64,000 nt of DNA from Burkholderiales bacterium (lineage in GTDB: Bacteria > Pseudomonadota > Gammaproteobacteria > Burkholderiales > JAEUOS01): the NCBI GenBank assembly GCA_947473125.1, contig CANJDH010000006.1:1-64000 (forward strand), read 5' to 3'. Below, piece by piece: positions 51,583 to 62,501 of the stretch. Every line of letters starts with the position of its first letter. Position 1 is the first letter of the stretch. The notes beneath the pieces were generated by a model. The model had not been told where the DNA came from and did not search any database. It worked only from the letters and a program-made list of their open reading frames with translations. The translations under genes and the position numbers were made by a program.

Positions 51583-51692
51583 GGCCGCCCACCGGTTCGG
51601 GCCAGCGGGGCGCTCCTGCCGCAATGCTACAATGGCTGCCTGTCCCTGTTTGGCTCGCCGCTGGTGCTGACATCCTAGCGCGCCCGATTTCC

Positions 51693-53036
51693 ATGAAACC
51701 CGTTGTTGCCCTGGTCGGCCGGCCCAATGTCGGCAAATCGACCCTTTTCAATCGTCTGACCAAAACGCGCGACGCTTTGGTGGCAGACATTCCCGGGCTG
51801 ACGCGCGACCGCCATTACGGCCATGGACGCCTGGGCGGCAAACCCTACCTGGTGATCGATACCGGTGGTTTCGAACCGGATGCCAAAACCGGCATCGTCA
51901 GTGAAATGGCGCGTCAGGCAACGCAGGCGATCGCCGAAGCCGACGTGGTGATTTTCCTCACCGACGGGCGCGCCGGGGTCACCGGCCACGACCACACCAT
52001 TGCCGAAATGCTGCGCAAGGCCGGGCGCAAGGTGCTTCTCGCGGTGAACAAGACCGAAGGCATGACTACCAGCGGCGTCGCCAACGAATTTTACGAACTG
52101 GGGCTGGGCGATCCCTATGCCATTTCGTCGGCCCATGGCGATGGCGTGCGCGAACTGGTCGAGTTGGCGCTTGAAAAGTATCCGGAGGAATCGGACGCCG
52201 ACGATGTCGTCGAAAAGCGGCCGCGCCTTGCGATTGCCGGGCGTCCCAACGTCGGCAAGTCGACGCTGGTCAACACCCTGCTCGGCGAAGAGCGCGTGAT
52301 CGCGTTCGACCAGCCGGGTACCACCCGCGACGCGATTTCGATCGATTTTGAGTGGCACGGCAAGCCCTACACCCTGATCGATACCGCCGGGCTGCGCCGC
52401 CGCGGCAAAGTGTTCGAAACCATAGAAAAATTCTCGGTCGTCAAGACGATCCAGGCCATCGAAGACGCCAACATCGTGATCCTGGTACTCGATGCGCGCC
52501 AGGACATTTCGGACCAGGATGCACACATCGCCGGGTTCATCCTCGAATCCGGTCGCGCCCTGGTGGTCGCGGTCAACAAGTGGGACGGCCTCGATAGCTA
52601 CGTACGCGAGCGCATCAAGCAGGACGTGGCGCGCAAGCTCCAGTTCCTGTCGTTCGCCAACCTGCATTTTATTTCGGCCCTGAAGGGCGAGGGCATCGCA
52701 GGGTTGATGAAATCCGCCGGCGACGCCTATGCGGCGGCGACAACCAAGCTGTCAACCCCGAAAATCACCCGCATCCTCCAGGATGCAGTGGCCGTGCAAC
52801 AACCGCCGCGAGCCGGCATGTCGCGGCCCAAATTGCGCTATGCGCACCAGGGTGGCATGAACCCGCCGGTCATCGTCGTGCACGGCAATTCGCTCCAGCA
52901 TGTGCCGGACAGCTACAAGCGCTACCTGGAGGGCGTGTTTCGCGACGCCTTCAAGCTCAAGGGCACGCCCTTGCGCGTGCAGTTCAAGCACAACACCAAC
53001 CCGTTTGCCGACAAAAAGACCGGTACCAGGGGTTGA
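51693..53036 (+). CDS. der: Ribosome biogenesis GTPase Der (EngA)
   Basis: Der is an essential double GTPase for 50S subunit maturation. The 447-residue protein has two G domains, each with P-loop GRPNVGKST (9-17 and ~183-191), DTGG/DTAG ([18 protein letters not shown]) and NKxD-type motifs (VNKTEG, VNKWDG), followed by the KH-like C-terminal domain. The first NKxD reads NKTE, as in most Der proteins. The ATG at 51693 is the normal start. In most betaproteobacteria der follows hisS-yfgM-bamB; here it follows the TAXI/radA region. Confidence 0.95.
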   Translation: MKPVVALVGRPNVGKSTLFNRLTKTRDALVADIPGLTRDRHYGHGRLGGKPYLVIDTGGFEPDAKTGIVSEMARQATQAIAEADVVIFLTDGRAGVTGHDHTIAEMLRKAGRKVLLAVNKTEGMTTSGVANEFYELGLGDPYAISSAHGDGVRELVELALEKYPEESDADDVVEKRPRLAIAGRPNVGKSTLVNTLLGEERVIAFDQPGTTRDAISIDFEWHGKPYTLIDTAGLRRRGKVFETIEKFSVVKTIQAIEDANIVILVLDARQDISDQDAHIAGFILESGRALVVAVNKWDGLDSYVRERIKQDVARKLQFLSFANLHFISALKGEGIAGLMKSAGDAYAAATTKLSTPKITRILQDAVAVQQPPRAGMSRPKLRYAHQGGMNPPVIVVHGNSLQHVPDSYKRYLEGVFRDAFKLKGTPLRVQFKHNTNPFADKKTGTRG

Positions 53037-53107
53037 AAACACGCGCGGCCCTTGCAATCGGCGCCAAAAGGCGCAATATGCAATGCTGCGGTGCGCTCAA
53101 AAGCGCG

Positions 53108-53136
53108 TTTTTCGTGTAAATTCAACCCTCTATAAA
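53108..53136 (+). promoter_or_regulatory. Possible hfq promoter
   Basis: TATAAA at 53131-53136 is a good -10 box, 20 nt before the hfq ATG. The -35 at 53108-53113 is weak (TTTTTC) at 17-bp spacing. The region just upstream is less GC-rich. GAAGGG before the ATG is the ribosome-binding site. Confidence 0.4.
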
Positions 53137-53156
53137 AGCAAACGAAGGGCCATACC

Positions 53157-53393
53157 ATGAGCAATAAAGGGCAAATGCTACAAGACCCGTTCCTGAATGC
53201 ATTGCGCAAGGAACACGTTCCGGTGGCCATCTACCTGGTTAACGGCATCAAGCTGCAAGGCCAGATCGAATCGTTCGATCAATACGTGGTGCTGCTCAAG
53301 AATACCGTCACCCAGATGGTTTACAAGCACGCCATTTCGACCGTGGTGCCATCGCGCCCGGTGACCATGAACCTCGAGCAGGGCGACGCCTGA
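53157..53393 (+). CDS. hfq: RNA chaperone Hfq
   Basis: Hfq is the hexameric Sm-like RNA chaperone that pairs small RNAs with target messages. The 78-residue protein matches the family along its full core: [20 protein letters not shown] (Sm1), [15 protein letters not shown] and the YKHAIST Sm2 motif. Proximal-face residues Q8, D9, F42, Y55, K56 and H57-type positions are present. The C-terminal tail is short, as usual in betaproteobacteria. It is followed by hflX, the common hfq-hflX-hflKC order. Confidence 0.97.
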   Translation: MSNKGQMLQDPFLNALRKEHVPVAIYLVNGIKLQGQIESFDQYVVLLKNTVTQMVYKHAISTVVPSRPVTMNLEQGDA

Positions 53394-53472
53394 GCCGATC
53401 CGGCCGGGGCGGCCAGCACAGGGCGCCAGTCGTGACTGCAGCACCAGCCGGCTTCACACGCCGGCACTAAAC

Positions 53473-54681
53473 GTGCTCGACTCCTACCACTCCACGCGGG
53501 CTTCTGCCGCTCTTGACAACGCGGTACTGGTGGCGCTCGATTTCGGCGAGCGTGGCTACGCCGACGCCGTCACCGAATTTCGCCTGTTGTGCGCGAGCGC
53601 GTTGCTCAAGGAGGTGGCGCTGGTCGGTGGCAAGCGCCAGAGGCCCGATCCGGCCTTGTTTGCCGGGTCCGGCAAGGTCCAGGAAATCGCTGCCGTCGTG
53701 GCCCAGGCTGATGCCGGTCTGGTGGTGGTCAACCACATGCTGTCGCCGGCGCAGCAGCGCAATCTCGAAAAAGAAGTCAAGGTGCGTGTGATCGACCGCA
53801 CCACCCTGATCCTCGATATTTTTGCCCAGCGCGCGCAAAGCCATGAAGGCAAGATCCAGGTCGAACTGGCGCAATTGCAGCACCTGGCCACGCGCCTGGT
53901 GCGCGGCTGGACCCACCTGGAGCGCCAGAAAGGCGGCATCGGCCTGCGCGGGCCGGGCGAAACGCAGCTTGAAACGGACCGGCGCCTGCTCGGCATCCGC
54001 GTCAAGGCGCTGCGCGAGAAACTCGACAAGCTCAAGCGCCAGCGCGAGGTACAGCGCCGCGCGCGCAGTCGTGGGCGGGTTTTTTCGGTATCGCTGGTGG
54101 GCTATACCAACGCCGGCAAGTCGACCTTGTTCAATGCGCTGACCAAGGCCGATGCTTACGCCGCCGACCAGTTGTTTGCGACCCTCGACACCACCTCGCG
54201 GCGCGTCCACCTCGATGGCGGCGATCAGATTGTCGTGTCCGACACGGTTGGTTTCATTCGCGAGTTGCCGACCACGCTGGTGGCGGCGTTTCGCGCCACA
54301 CTCGAAGAAACCATCCACGCCGACCTGCTGTTGCACGTGGTCGATGCGGCTTCCTCGACGCGGCTCGAGCAGATCGACGAAGTCAACGGTGTATTGCGCG
54401 AAATCGGCGCCGACGGCATTCCGCAGATTCTGGTCTGGAACAAGATTGACGCAGCCATTTCCGACGGAGGCGCGCGATACGCGGCCGGCGTTGAGCGGGA
54501 TGAATATGATAAAATTTGCCGTGTGTTTTTGAGTGCCCGAACGCGTGACGGGATGGCGTATTTGCGGCAGGCACTGACTGAATCGGTGGCGGCATTCAAG
54601 CCAAAGTCTGACCTTCATTTTGAAGCCAATGATGGCGTAACGGCGGGTGGCACGGTTGCTTCCGCCGTTTCTGTTTTGTGA
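53473..54681 (+). CDS. hflX: GTPase HflX
   Basis: HflX splits stalled 70S ribosomes, mainly under heat stress. The 402-residue protein has the N-terminal glycine-rich subdomain with the RQKGGIGLRGPGETQLETDR block, and a G domain with P-loop GYTNAGKST, DTVGFIRELP and NKID. The start is GTG 53473; no ATG fits before the family N-terminus. A hairpin covers its stop codon. It is part of the hfq-hflX-hflK-hflC run. Confidence 0.94.
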   Translation: MLDSYHSTRASAALDNAVLVALDFGERGYADAVTEFRLLCASALLKEVALVGGKRQRPDPALFAGSGKVQEIAAVVAQADAGLVVVNHMLSPAQQRNLEKEVKVRVIDRTTLILDIFAQRAQSHEGKIQVELAQLQHLATRLVRGWTHLERQKGGIGLRGPGETQLETDRRLLGIRVKALREKLDKLKRQREVQRRARSRGRVFSVSLVGYTNAGKSTLFNALTKADAYAADQLFATLDTTSRRVHLDGGDQIVVSDTVGFIRELPTTLVAAFRATLEETIHADLLLHVVDAASSTRLEQIDEVNGVLREIGADGIPQILVWNKIDAAISDGGARYAAGVERDEYDKICRVFLSARTRDGMAYLRQALTESVAAFKPKSDLHFEANDGVTAGGTVASAVSVL

Positions 54682-54686
54682 AACGG
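54665..54686 (+). terminator. Hairpin over the hflX stop, before hflK
   Basis: CCGTTTC (54665-54671) and GAAACGG (54680-54686) form a 7-bp stem with an 8-nt loop. The hflX stop codon (TGA at 54679-54681) starts in the loop and runs into the right arm; TTTCCCCTT follows. It could partially terminate hflX transcripts or limit hflK expression. The short T-tract makes strong termination unlikely. Confidence 0.35.
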
Positions 54687-54697
54687 TTTCCCCTTAC

Positions 54698-55927
54698 ATG
54701 AACTTATTCTCAGCACTCAAATCGCGCCTGCAGGACCTACGCATGTTCGCCACGGGCGGTGGCCCGCCGGATCTCGAAGAGCTGTGGCGCGACTTCAATC
54801 GCCGACTGTCGGGATTGTTTGGTGGTCGTGCCACGGGGGCCGAAAAGTCTGGTGGCGGATTCGGCGGCGTGCCGTCTGGCCCGCCGAGCGGCAAGATGTT
54901 TGGCGGTGGACTCGCCTTGGTGGCCGTGGTGGTGGGGCTGCTCTGGGCCTCGAGCGGATTTTTCATCGTTCCGGAAGGCCAGACTGCGGCGATCTTGCGT
55001 TTTGGCAAGTTCCAGCAACTAACCGACCGCGCCGGATTCAAATGGCGCCTGCCGTACCCGGTAGAAAGCCATGAGATCGTGAATCTGCAACAACTGCGCC
55101 AGGTCGAGGTGGGTTACCGCAACAACGTCAAGACCAAGGTGCTCAAGGAGTCGCTGATGCTGACCGACGACGAGAACATCATCGATATCCAGTTTGCAGT
55201 GCAGTTTCGCCTCAAGGATGCCAAGGCGTGGCTGTTCAACAATCGTGATCCGGGCGAGATGGTGTTGCAGGCCGCGGAAACGGCTATGCGTGAAATTGTC
55301 GGCCGTTCGAAAATGGACTTCGTGCTCTACGAAGGCAAGGAGCAGATCGCCAAGAGTGCCGAGAAGCTGATGCAACAGATCGTCGATCGCTATGACTCGG
55401 GCATCGCCATCGTCAATGTTACTTTGCAGAATGCGCAGCCCCCCGAGCAGGTGCAGGCATCGTTTGATGATGCGGTCAAGGCCGGGCAGGATCGCGAACG
55501 TGCCAAGAACGACGGCCAGGCCTATGCCAATGACGTCATCCCGAAGGCGCGCGGCACGGCAGCTCGCCTGATGCAGGAGGCCGAGGGTTACAAGCAAAAA
55601 GTGGTGGTGTCGGCTGAGGGTGAGGCGAGCCGCTTCAAGCAGGTGTTGACCGAATACAGCCGGGCGCCGCAGGTGACGCGCGACCGCATGTACATCGAAA
55701 CCATGCAGCAGGTGTTTTCCAACACATCCAAGATCATGGTTGATGCACGTGCCGGCAACCAGATGCTTTACTTGCCGCTCGACAAGCTGATCGGGCAGGG
55801 CGGCGGTGGTACTGCCTCTGCGGAGCCGTTACCGGCGCAGCGACCAAGCGTAGACCCATCGCCCCCGACCTCGGTTGACGCGCGTTCACGTGATACCGGG
55901 CGGACTCGCGAACGGGAGGTGCGCTGA
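54698..55927 (+). CDS. hflK: HflK, FtsH-associated membrane protein
   Basis: HflK and HflC form a large cage around the FtsH protease in the inner membrane and restrain its activity. The 409-residue HflK has a cytosolic glycine-rich N-terminus, one membrane helix (~70-90, LALVAVVVGLLWASSGFFIV) and a periplasmic SPFH domain (PEGQTAAILRFGKF onward). A helix-rich region follows (EAEGYKQKVVVSAEGEASRF), with a disordered C-terminus. The ATG at 54698 is the normal start. It overlaps hflC by one base. Confidence 0.94.
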   Translation: MNLFSALKSRLQDLRMFATGGGPPDLEELWRDFNRRLSGLFGGRATGAEKSGGGFGGVPSGPPSGKMFGGGLALVAVVVGLLWASSGFFIVPEGQTAAILRFGKFQQLTDRAGFKWRLPYPVESHEIVNLQQLRQVEVGYRNNVKTKVLKESLMLTDDENIIDIQFAVQFRLKDAKAWLFNNRDPGEMVLQAAETAMREIVGRSKMDFVLYEGKEQIAKSAEKLMQQIVDRYDSGIAIVNVTLQNAQPPEQVQASFDDAVKAGQDRERAKNDGQAYANDVIPKARGTAARLMQEAEGYKQKVVVSAEGEASRFKQVLTEYSRAPQVTRDRMYIETMQQVFSNTSKIMVDARAGNQMLYLPLDKLIGQGGGGTASAEPLPAQRPSVDPSPPTSVDARSRDTGRTREREVR

Positions 55928-56814
55928 TGAACCGGATCATCTCAGCGGTATTTTTCGCCGTCTTCATCGGCATGCTCGCTTCCTCGATGCTGTTCGTGGT
56001 CGACCAGCGTCAATACGCGATCATTTTTGCGCTCGGCGAAGTCAAGGAAGTGGTTACCGAACCGGGCCTCAAGTTCAAGCTGCCGCCGCCGTTCCAGAAC
56101 GTCGCGTATTACGACAAGCGCATCCTTACCATCGATACACCCGATTCCGACCGGTTCATTACCTCCGAGAAGAAAAACCTGGTGGTCGATTCCTTCATCA
56201 AGTGGCGCGTGTCGGATCCAAAGCTGTATTACGTCAGCGTCCAGGGCCGTGAGGTCGACGCCGTGTACCGCATCCAGCAGTCGCTCAAGGATGCGCTCAA
56301 CAACGAAATCGGCAAACGGACCGTCAACGACATGGTATCCGGCGTGCGCGACCGTGTGATGCAGGACATCCGCACCAAGGTCAATGAAGACACCAAGAAA
56401 ATCGGCGTCGAAATCGTTGACGTGCGCCTCAAGCGCGTAGAGTTTTCCGACGAAATCAAGGACTCGGTGTTCAAGCGCATGGAGTCGGAGCGCAAACGGG
56501 TGGCCAATGAATTGCGTTCGACCGGTTCAGCCGACGGCGAGAAAATCCGCGCCGATGCCGATCGCCAGCGCTCGGTCATCATTGCCGAGGCGTATCGCGA
56601 TGCGCAGCGCATCCAGGGTGAGGGGGATGCCAAGGCATCGGCCATTTATGCGCAGGCATTCGGCCAGAACCCGGAGTTCTACAACTTCTACCGCAGTCTG
56701 GAAGCCTATCGCAACAGTTTCCGCAGCAAGAGCGACATCCTGGTCGTCGAGCCCAATTCGGATTTCTTCAAATACCTGAAGAATTCGAATGGTGGTGCTG
56801 CGGTCAAGAAGTAA
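55927..56814 (+). CDS. hflC: HflC, FtsH-associated membrane protein
   Basis: The 295-residue partner of HflK. It has an N-terminal membrane helix (~3-21, [19 protein letters not shown]), an SPFH domain beginning [15 protein letters not shown], and the conserved C-terminal region [20 protein letters not shown] then [12 protein letters not shown]. The ATG at 55927 shares one base with the hflK stop, so translation is coupled and equal amounts of both subunits are expected. A short DUF2065 gene follows. Confidence 0.95.
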   Translation: MNRIISAVFFAVFIGMLASSMLFVVDQRQYAIIFALGEVKEVVTEPGLKFKLPPPFQNVAYYDKRILTIDTPDSDRFITSEKKNLVVDSFIKWRVSDPKLYYVSVQGREVDAVYRIQQSLKDALNNEIGKRTVNDMVSGVRDRVMQDIRTKVNEDTKKIGVEIVDVRLKRVEFSDEIKDSVFKRMESERKRVANELRSTGSADGEKIRADADRQRSVIIAEAYRDAQRIQGEGDAKASAIYAQAFGQNPEFYNFYRSLEAYRNSFRSKSDILVVEPNSDFFKYLKNSNGGAAVKK

Positions 56815-56832
56815 TACGCGCCGGCTCCGCTG

Positions 56833-57012
56833 ATGTCGTCCCTTTTGACCGCTTTCGGCCTGATGTTGGTAATCGAAGGCCTGATGCCGATGATCGCTCC
56901 GGTCGCCTGGCGCGAAACGTTCAAGCGGGTGCTCGAAATGCGCGACGGGCAGATCCGCTTCATCGGCATGGCTGCAGCGCTCGTCGGCGGCGCGCTGCTG
57001 TTGCTTGCCTGA
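56833..57012 (+). CDS. DUF2065 small inner-membrane protein (YjeT-like)
   Basis: A 59-residue protein with two predicted membrane helices ([20 protein letters not shown] and [16 protein letters not shown]) linked by a charged loop ([18 protein letters not shown]). This is the DUF2065/YjeT pattern, and the position right after hflC is shared with many proteobacteria. The function is unknown. It sits 18 nt after hflC and 11 nt before hisZ, in the same run. Confidence 0.85.
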   Translation: MSSLLTAFGLMLVIEGLMPMIAPVAWRETFKRVLEMRDGQIRFIGMAAALVGGALLLLA

Positions 57013-57023
57013 CGAAAACTCAC

Positions 57024-58175
57024 ATGACGCGCTGGGCCCTTCCCGAATACATTGCCGACGTACTGCCGGTCGAGGCGCGGCGCGTCGAGGGCCTGCGCCG
57101 CGCTTTGCTGGAGGCGTTTCGGGCGCACGGGTATGAATTGGTCATGCCGCCGCTGCTCGAGTATCTCGATTCCCTGATGACCGGCACCGGGCATGACATG
57201 GAGCTGCGCACCTTCAAGCTGGTGGACCAGCTGTCCGGGCGTACCATGGGATTGCGCGCCGACATCACGCCGCAGGCCGCACGCATCGACGCGCACCTGC
57301 TCAATAGGCCCGGCGTGACACGCCTGGCCTATTGCGGCCCGGTGTTGCACGCCTTGCCGCAGGGGCTGAACGCAAGTCGGGAGCCGCTCCAAATCGGCGC
57401 CGAGTTGTACGGCCATGCGGGCATTGAAGCCGACATGGAAATCCAGAATCTGCTGCTCCATGTCCTCGAGATTGCCGGCCTCAAGAAAGTGCGTTTTGAC
57501 GTCGGGCATGTCGGCGTATTCCGGGCACTCGCGGACATGGCAGCGCTTGACGAGGCGCGCTCCGAGGAATTGTTCGCGCGTCTTCAGGCCAAGGATATTC
57601 CAGCACTGCGCCAGTCACTTGGCGATGTAGCCGCAGCGGTACGGGATGCGCTGCTGCTGCTGCCGCGCCTCTACGGCGGGCTTGAGGTGCTCGAGCGCGC
57701 CGAACGCGAGTTGCCGAAACACGATGCCATTTCTGCCGCCCTCGACGAGCTGCGTACCTTGACGGCGCGGATGCAGGGGGCGCAAGTGAGCATTGACCTG
57801 GCGGAATTGCGCGGTTATCAGTACCACAGCGGCGTCGTGTTTGCGGCTTACTGCGAAGGCTTGCCCAACGCGATCGCCCGCGGCGGCCGCTACGACGAGG
57901 TCGGGAAATCGTTTGGGCGTGCGCGCCCGGCGACCGGATTTTCGCTGGACCTGAAAGAGCTTGCCGCCGTCGTTCCGGGGCATGGCGCCGCCGGCGCCAT
58001 CCTTGCGCCGCTCGATGACGATGCGGCGTTGCGCGACGAGATCAGCGCCTTGCGCGCGGCCGGCGAATCGGTGGCGATGACACTGCCCGGCCATGACAAG
58101 GCTTCGTGGCGGGCCTCGTGCGATCGTGAATTGCGCAAGCGCGGTTCGACCTGGGTCGTGGAAAAAATTTCCTGA
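57024..58175 (+). CDS. hisZ: ATP phosphoribosyltransferase regulatory subunit HisZ
   Basis: HisZ is a HisRS-like protein without tRNA charging activity that pairs with the short form of HisG in the first step of histidine synthesis. The 383-residue protein has motif 2-like [15 protein letters not shown] and the [13 protein letters not shown] and [13 protein letters not shown] blocks. HisRS family histidine motifs are altered, as expected. Presence of hisZ predicts that the genome encodes short-form HisG elsewhere. The adjacent purA is the common order. Confidence 0.92.
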   Translation: MTRWALPEYIADVLPVEARRVEGLRRALLEAFRAHGYELVMPPLLEYLDSLMTGTGHDMELRTFKLVDQLSGRTMGLRADITPQAARIDAHLLNRPGVTRLAYCGPVLHALPQGLNASREPLQIGAELYGHAGIEADMEIQNLLLHVLEIAGLKKVRFDVGHVGVFRALADMAALDEARSEELFARLQAKDIPALRQSLGDVAAAVRDALLLLPRLYGGLEVLERAERELPKHDAISAALDELRTLTARMQGAQVSIDLAELRGYQYHSGVVFAAYCEGLPNAIARGGRYDEVGKSFGRARPATGFSLDLKELAAVVPGHGAAGAILAPLDDDAALRDEISALRAAGESVAMTLPGHDKASWRASCDRELRKRGSTWVVEKIS

Positions 58176-59483
<1,308 letters not shown>

Positions 59484-59495
59484 AACGAATACGCC

Positions 59496-60014
59496 ATGGC
59501 CGACCTCTACGTCTCCTGGGATGACTATCACCACGCGATCGAGAGACTTGCGGCCAAGGTGCACGCGTCCGGATTTGCCTTCGACCAGATCATCTGCCTG
59601 GCGCGGGGCGGGCTGCGTGTCGGCGACATGCTGTCGCGCATCTTCAACCAGCCGCTGGCGGTGCTGGCGACGCAATCCTATTTCGCCAACGCCGACAAGA
59701 GCGCCGAAGCGCAGGGTGAATTGACCATCGGCCAGCACATGGCGAAAGTCAATGAGCGACTCGGGCAGTCGGTCCTGCTGGTTGACGACCTGGTCGACTC
59801 CGGCAAGACCATGCAGGATGTGGTCGAGCACCTGCGCCAGCGTTACCCGGGGATCACGGCGGTCAAGACTGCCGTGATCTGGAAAAAAGGCTGTTCGGTG
59901 TTCACCCCGGATTTCTGGGCCGATGACCTGCCTGATAACCCCTGGATCCACCAGCCGTTCGAGATCTACGACAAATTGAAGCCCGAGCAGCTCGCCGAGC
60001 GCGTACTGCGGTGA
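59496..60014 (+). CDS. Purine-type phosphoribosyltransferase
   Basis: A 172-residue type I phosphoribosyltransferase. The PRPP-binding motif VLLVDDLVDSGKT is intact and the N-terminal block ICLARGGLRVGDMLSRIF is typical of xanthine/hypoxanthine (guanine) phosphoribosyltransferases. It probably salvages a purine base and complements the adjacent purA. The substrate base cannot be set from sequence. It ends at a bidirectional terminator shared with the convergent tRNA-Leu. Confidence 0.87.
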   Translation: MADLYVSWDDYHHAIERLAAKVHASGFAFDQIICLARGGLRVGDMLSRIFNQPLAVLATQSYFANADKSAEAQGELTIGQHMAKVNERLGQSVLLVDDLVDSGKTMQDVVEHLRQRYPGITAVKTAVIWKKGCSVFTPDFWADDLPDNPWIHQPFEIYDKLKPEQLAERVLR

Positions 60015-60034
60015 GCCATGCAGGGGGTGCCAAT

Positions 60035-60060
60035 AAAAAACCCGCCGAAGCGGGTTTTTT
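60035..60060. terminator. Bidirectional terminator
   Basis: A CCCGC/GCGGG stem (60041-60045, 60050-60054) with loop CGAA is flanked by six A residues on the left and six T residues on the right. It ends both the phosphoribosyltransferase message (+) and the tRNA-Leu transcript (-). Confidence 0.85.
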
Positions 60061-60066
60061 AAGGAT

Positions 60067-60153
60067 TGGTGCCCAGAAGAGGACTCGAACCTCCACAGTG
60101 TTGCCACCGCTAGGACCTGAACCTAGTGCGTCTACCAATTCCGCCATCTGGGC
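60067..60153 (-). tRNA. tRNA-Leu(CAG)
   Basis: On the minus strand the gene reads GCCCAGA at the 5' acceptor and TCTGGGC-A-CCA at the 3' end, with CCA encoded (87 nt in all). The anticodon loop TTCAGGT in a CTAGG/CCTAG stem gives anticodon CAG. The long variable arm (GGTGGCAACACT region) and the GTTCGAGTC T-loop are typical of class II tRNA-Leu. A terminator lies 7 nt downstream. Confidence 0.93.
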
Positions 60154-60204
60154 GCAGTGAATGCAAACCACATACCGTTTGCAAGAATGAAATTATAAAC
60201 CAAA

Positions 60205-62481
60205 TTGAAACGTAAACCACCAAAAACCCGGCCGGGTCCGGCCAAGAAGAGCAGCAGCCGTCCCGCCTGGAACGATCGGTCCGTGCGCGTCGCAATCCCG
60301 GAGCGCACCGACATCGCCGCCGTCGTGCTGGCAGAGCCGGGTATCACCTACGGGATGCTTGCCAAACGCCTGGGCATCGACAAGATCGAAGCCGAAGCCA
60401 TGGGGCGCCGCGTCGATGCAATGCTGCGCGATGGCGAGTTGATCATGAAGGCCGGGGGAAAATTCCACCCGGGCCAGGAACCCAAGACCGAAACAGGCGT
60501 GGTCAGCCGGCATCGCGATGGCTTCGGCTTCATCGCCGCTGGTACCGGTGGCGATGACCTGTTCGTCGCGCCGCACTCGCTCGAAGGCGTGATGCATGGC
60601 GACACCGTGAGTTTTGTGCGCAAGCCGGTCGACGCGCGCGGGCGCCAGGAGGCGCGCGTCCTGGATGTGACGCAGCGCGCAGTGAGCCGCGTGGTGGGCA
60701 AGCTCAGGCGTGAAGGCACCCGCTGGATGGTGGTACCGCGCGATCGCAACTTCCCCCATCCGGTCGAAGTGAGCGGAAAGATCGATTCCCCCGAAGACGG
60801 TACCGTGGTCAGCGCCGAAATCACCCACTACCCGCAGGACGGGCAGGGCGCCAAGGGGCGCGTCGAGGAGATTCTTGGCAACGAAGATGATTCCGGCATC
60901 GAGATTGAAATCGCGCTGCGCAAGTTTGACCTGCCGCATGTCTTTTCCAGGGACGCGGAATCCGAAGCGAAGGCATTGCCGGCACAATTGCGCAAGTCCG
61001 ACTATGACGAGCGCATCGACCTGCGCAAGCTGCCGCTGGTCACCATTGATGGCGAGGACGCGCGTGATTTTGATGACGCCGTGTATTGCGAGGTGCTGGA
61101 CAAACCGGGCAAGCCGTTTCGCCTGATCGTGGCGATTGCCGACGTCAGCCACTATGTGGTTCCCGGCAAACCTCTCGACGTCGATGCACGGGAGCGCTCC
61201 ACCTCGATCTATTTTCCGCGCCGCGTGATTCCAATGTTGCCGGAAAAACTGTCCAACGGCCTGTGCTCTCTCAATCCCGATGTGGATCGCCTGGTGATGG
61301 CCTGCGACATGGTGGTGACGGCCGCCGGCGAGGTTCGGTCCTACGAGTTCTACCCGGCCGTCATGCACTCCCAGGCGCGCTTCACCTATACCGAAGTCGC
61401 TGCAATCCTGGCTGACCCGAAGGGTGATGCGGCGCGGAAACGCAAGAAATTGGTGGATTCGCTGCTGGCGCTGGAGCGGGTCTACCACGCCTTGCTGGCC
61501 GGGCGCGGCGAGCGCGGCGCGGTCGATTTCGAATCGATGGAGTCGCGCCTGATCTTCAACGATGCGGGACGCATTGAAAGCATTGTGCCGGTAGTGCGTA
61601 ACGACGCACACAAGCTGATCGAGGAATGCATGCTGGCGGCCAACGTGTGCGCGGCCGACATTCTCGAAAAAAACAAACATCCGGCGCTGTACCGGATCCA
61701 CGCCGGCCCGACGCCGGCCAAGCTCGAAAACCTGCGCGAGTTCCTCGGCGGGCTCGGCTTGCCGCTGGGCGGGGGGGACGACCCGCAGGCGAAGGACTAC
61801 GCGAAATTGTCCAAACTGATCAAGGGTCGCCCCGATGCCTTGCTGGTGTCGAGCGTGATGTTGCGCTCGATGCAGCAGGCGCAGTACAGCCCCGACAATA
61901 TCGGCCATTTCGGCCTCGCTTACGAGCGCTACGCACACTTCACCTCGCCGATCCGGCGCTACCCCGACCTGCTCGTGCACCGTGCCATCAAGGCGGTACT
62001 CAAGGGACGCAAGTACCACGAAGCCGATTGGGATGCCTTGGGAAGCCATTGTTCCAAGAACGAGCGGCGTGCAGACGAGGCCTCCCGCGAGGTAACGTCC
62101 TGGCTCAAATGCATGTACGCGCGTGAGCATATGGGTGCAGAGTTTGACGGCGCGATTAGCGGTGTCGCCGGCTTCGGTATTTTTGTTACGCTCGACCAGT
62201 TGCTGATCGACGGCATGATCCACATCACCGAGTTGGGGCGTGACTATTTCAAATACGACGAAGCGCGCCATCTGCTGCGCGGCGAGCGTAGCGGCCTGAC
62301 GTTCCGGCTCGGCCAGCGCGTGCGCGTGCGCATTGTGCGTGCCGACCCGGACGCACTCAAGATCGACCTGCAACTGGTTGACGCGCAGACCGAAGCGGAC
62401 GCCGAAGATGGCACCCTGATTCAGGTGGAAACGAAGAAAAAAGCGAAGGCGCCGAAACCACGCGGTGCCAAAACCAAATAG
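60205..62481 (+). CDS. rnr: Ribonuclease R
   Basis: RNase R is a processive 3'-5' exoribonuclease that degrades structured RNA. The 758-residue protein has an N-terminal helix-turn-helix region (~30-85), cold-shock domains (VVSRHRDGFGFIAAGTG), the RNB catalytic domain with DGEDARDFDDAVY metal-binding aspartates and RYPDLLVHRAIK, and a C-terminal S1 domain, then a K-rich tail. It starts at TTG 60205 because no ATG fits; an N-terminal basic leader (KRKPPKTRPGPAKK) is common. A TATAAA box lies at 60194-60199 but would leave almost no leader. Confidence 0.93.
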   Translation: MKRKPPKTRPGPAKKSSSRPAWNDRSVRVAIPERTDIAAVVLAEPGITYGMLAKRLGIDKIEAEAMGRRVDAMLRDGELIMKAGGKFHPGQEPKTETGVVSRHRDGFGFIAAGTGGDDLFVAPHSLEGVMHGDTVSFVRKPVDARGRQEARVLDVTQRAVSRVVGKLRREGTRWMVVPRDRNFPHPVEVSGKIDSPEDGTVVSAEITHYPQDGQGAKGRVEEILGNEDDSGIEIEIALRKFDLPHVFSRDAESEAKALPAQLRKSDYDERIDLRKLPLVTIDGEDARDFDDAVYCEVLDKPGKPFRLIVAIADVSHYVVPGKPLDVDARERSTSIYFPRRVIPMLPEKLSNGLCSLNPDVDRLVMACDMVVTAAGEVRSYEFYPAVMHSQARFTYTEVAAILADPKGDAARKRKKLVDSLLALERVYHALLAGRGERGAVDFESMESRLIFNDAGRIESIVPVVRNDAHKLIEECMLAANVCAADILEKNKHPALYRIHAGPTPAKLENLREFLGGLGLPLGGGDDPQAKDYAKLSKLIKGRPDALLVSSVMLRSMQQAQYSPDNIGHFGLAYERYAHFTSPIRRYPDLLVHRAIKAVLKGRKYHEADWDALGSHCSKNERRADEASREVTSWLKCMYAREHMGAEFDGAISGVAGFGIFVTLDQLLIDGMIHITELGRDYFKYDEARHLLRGERSGLTFRLGQRVRVRIVRADPDALKIDLQLVDAQTEADAEDGTLIQVETKKKAKAPKPRGAKTK

Positions 62482-62501
62482 AGATTCAATAGAGGAATCG
62501 C

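Noticed and set aside
60192..60197. TATAAT on the minus strand as the tRNA-Leu -10 box
   Set aside because: Position is plausible, but no -35 is visible at the right distance, so it was not listed as a promoter.
60193..62373. A 726-codon open frame on the minus strand opposite rnr
   Set aside because: It is the antisense of a full, well-conserved RNase R gene; its translation has no recognisable family and is typical of GC-rich mirror frames.
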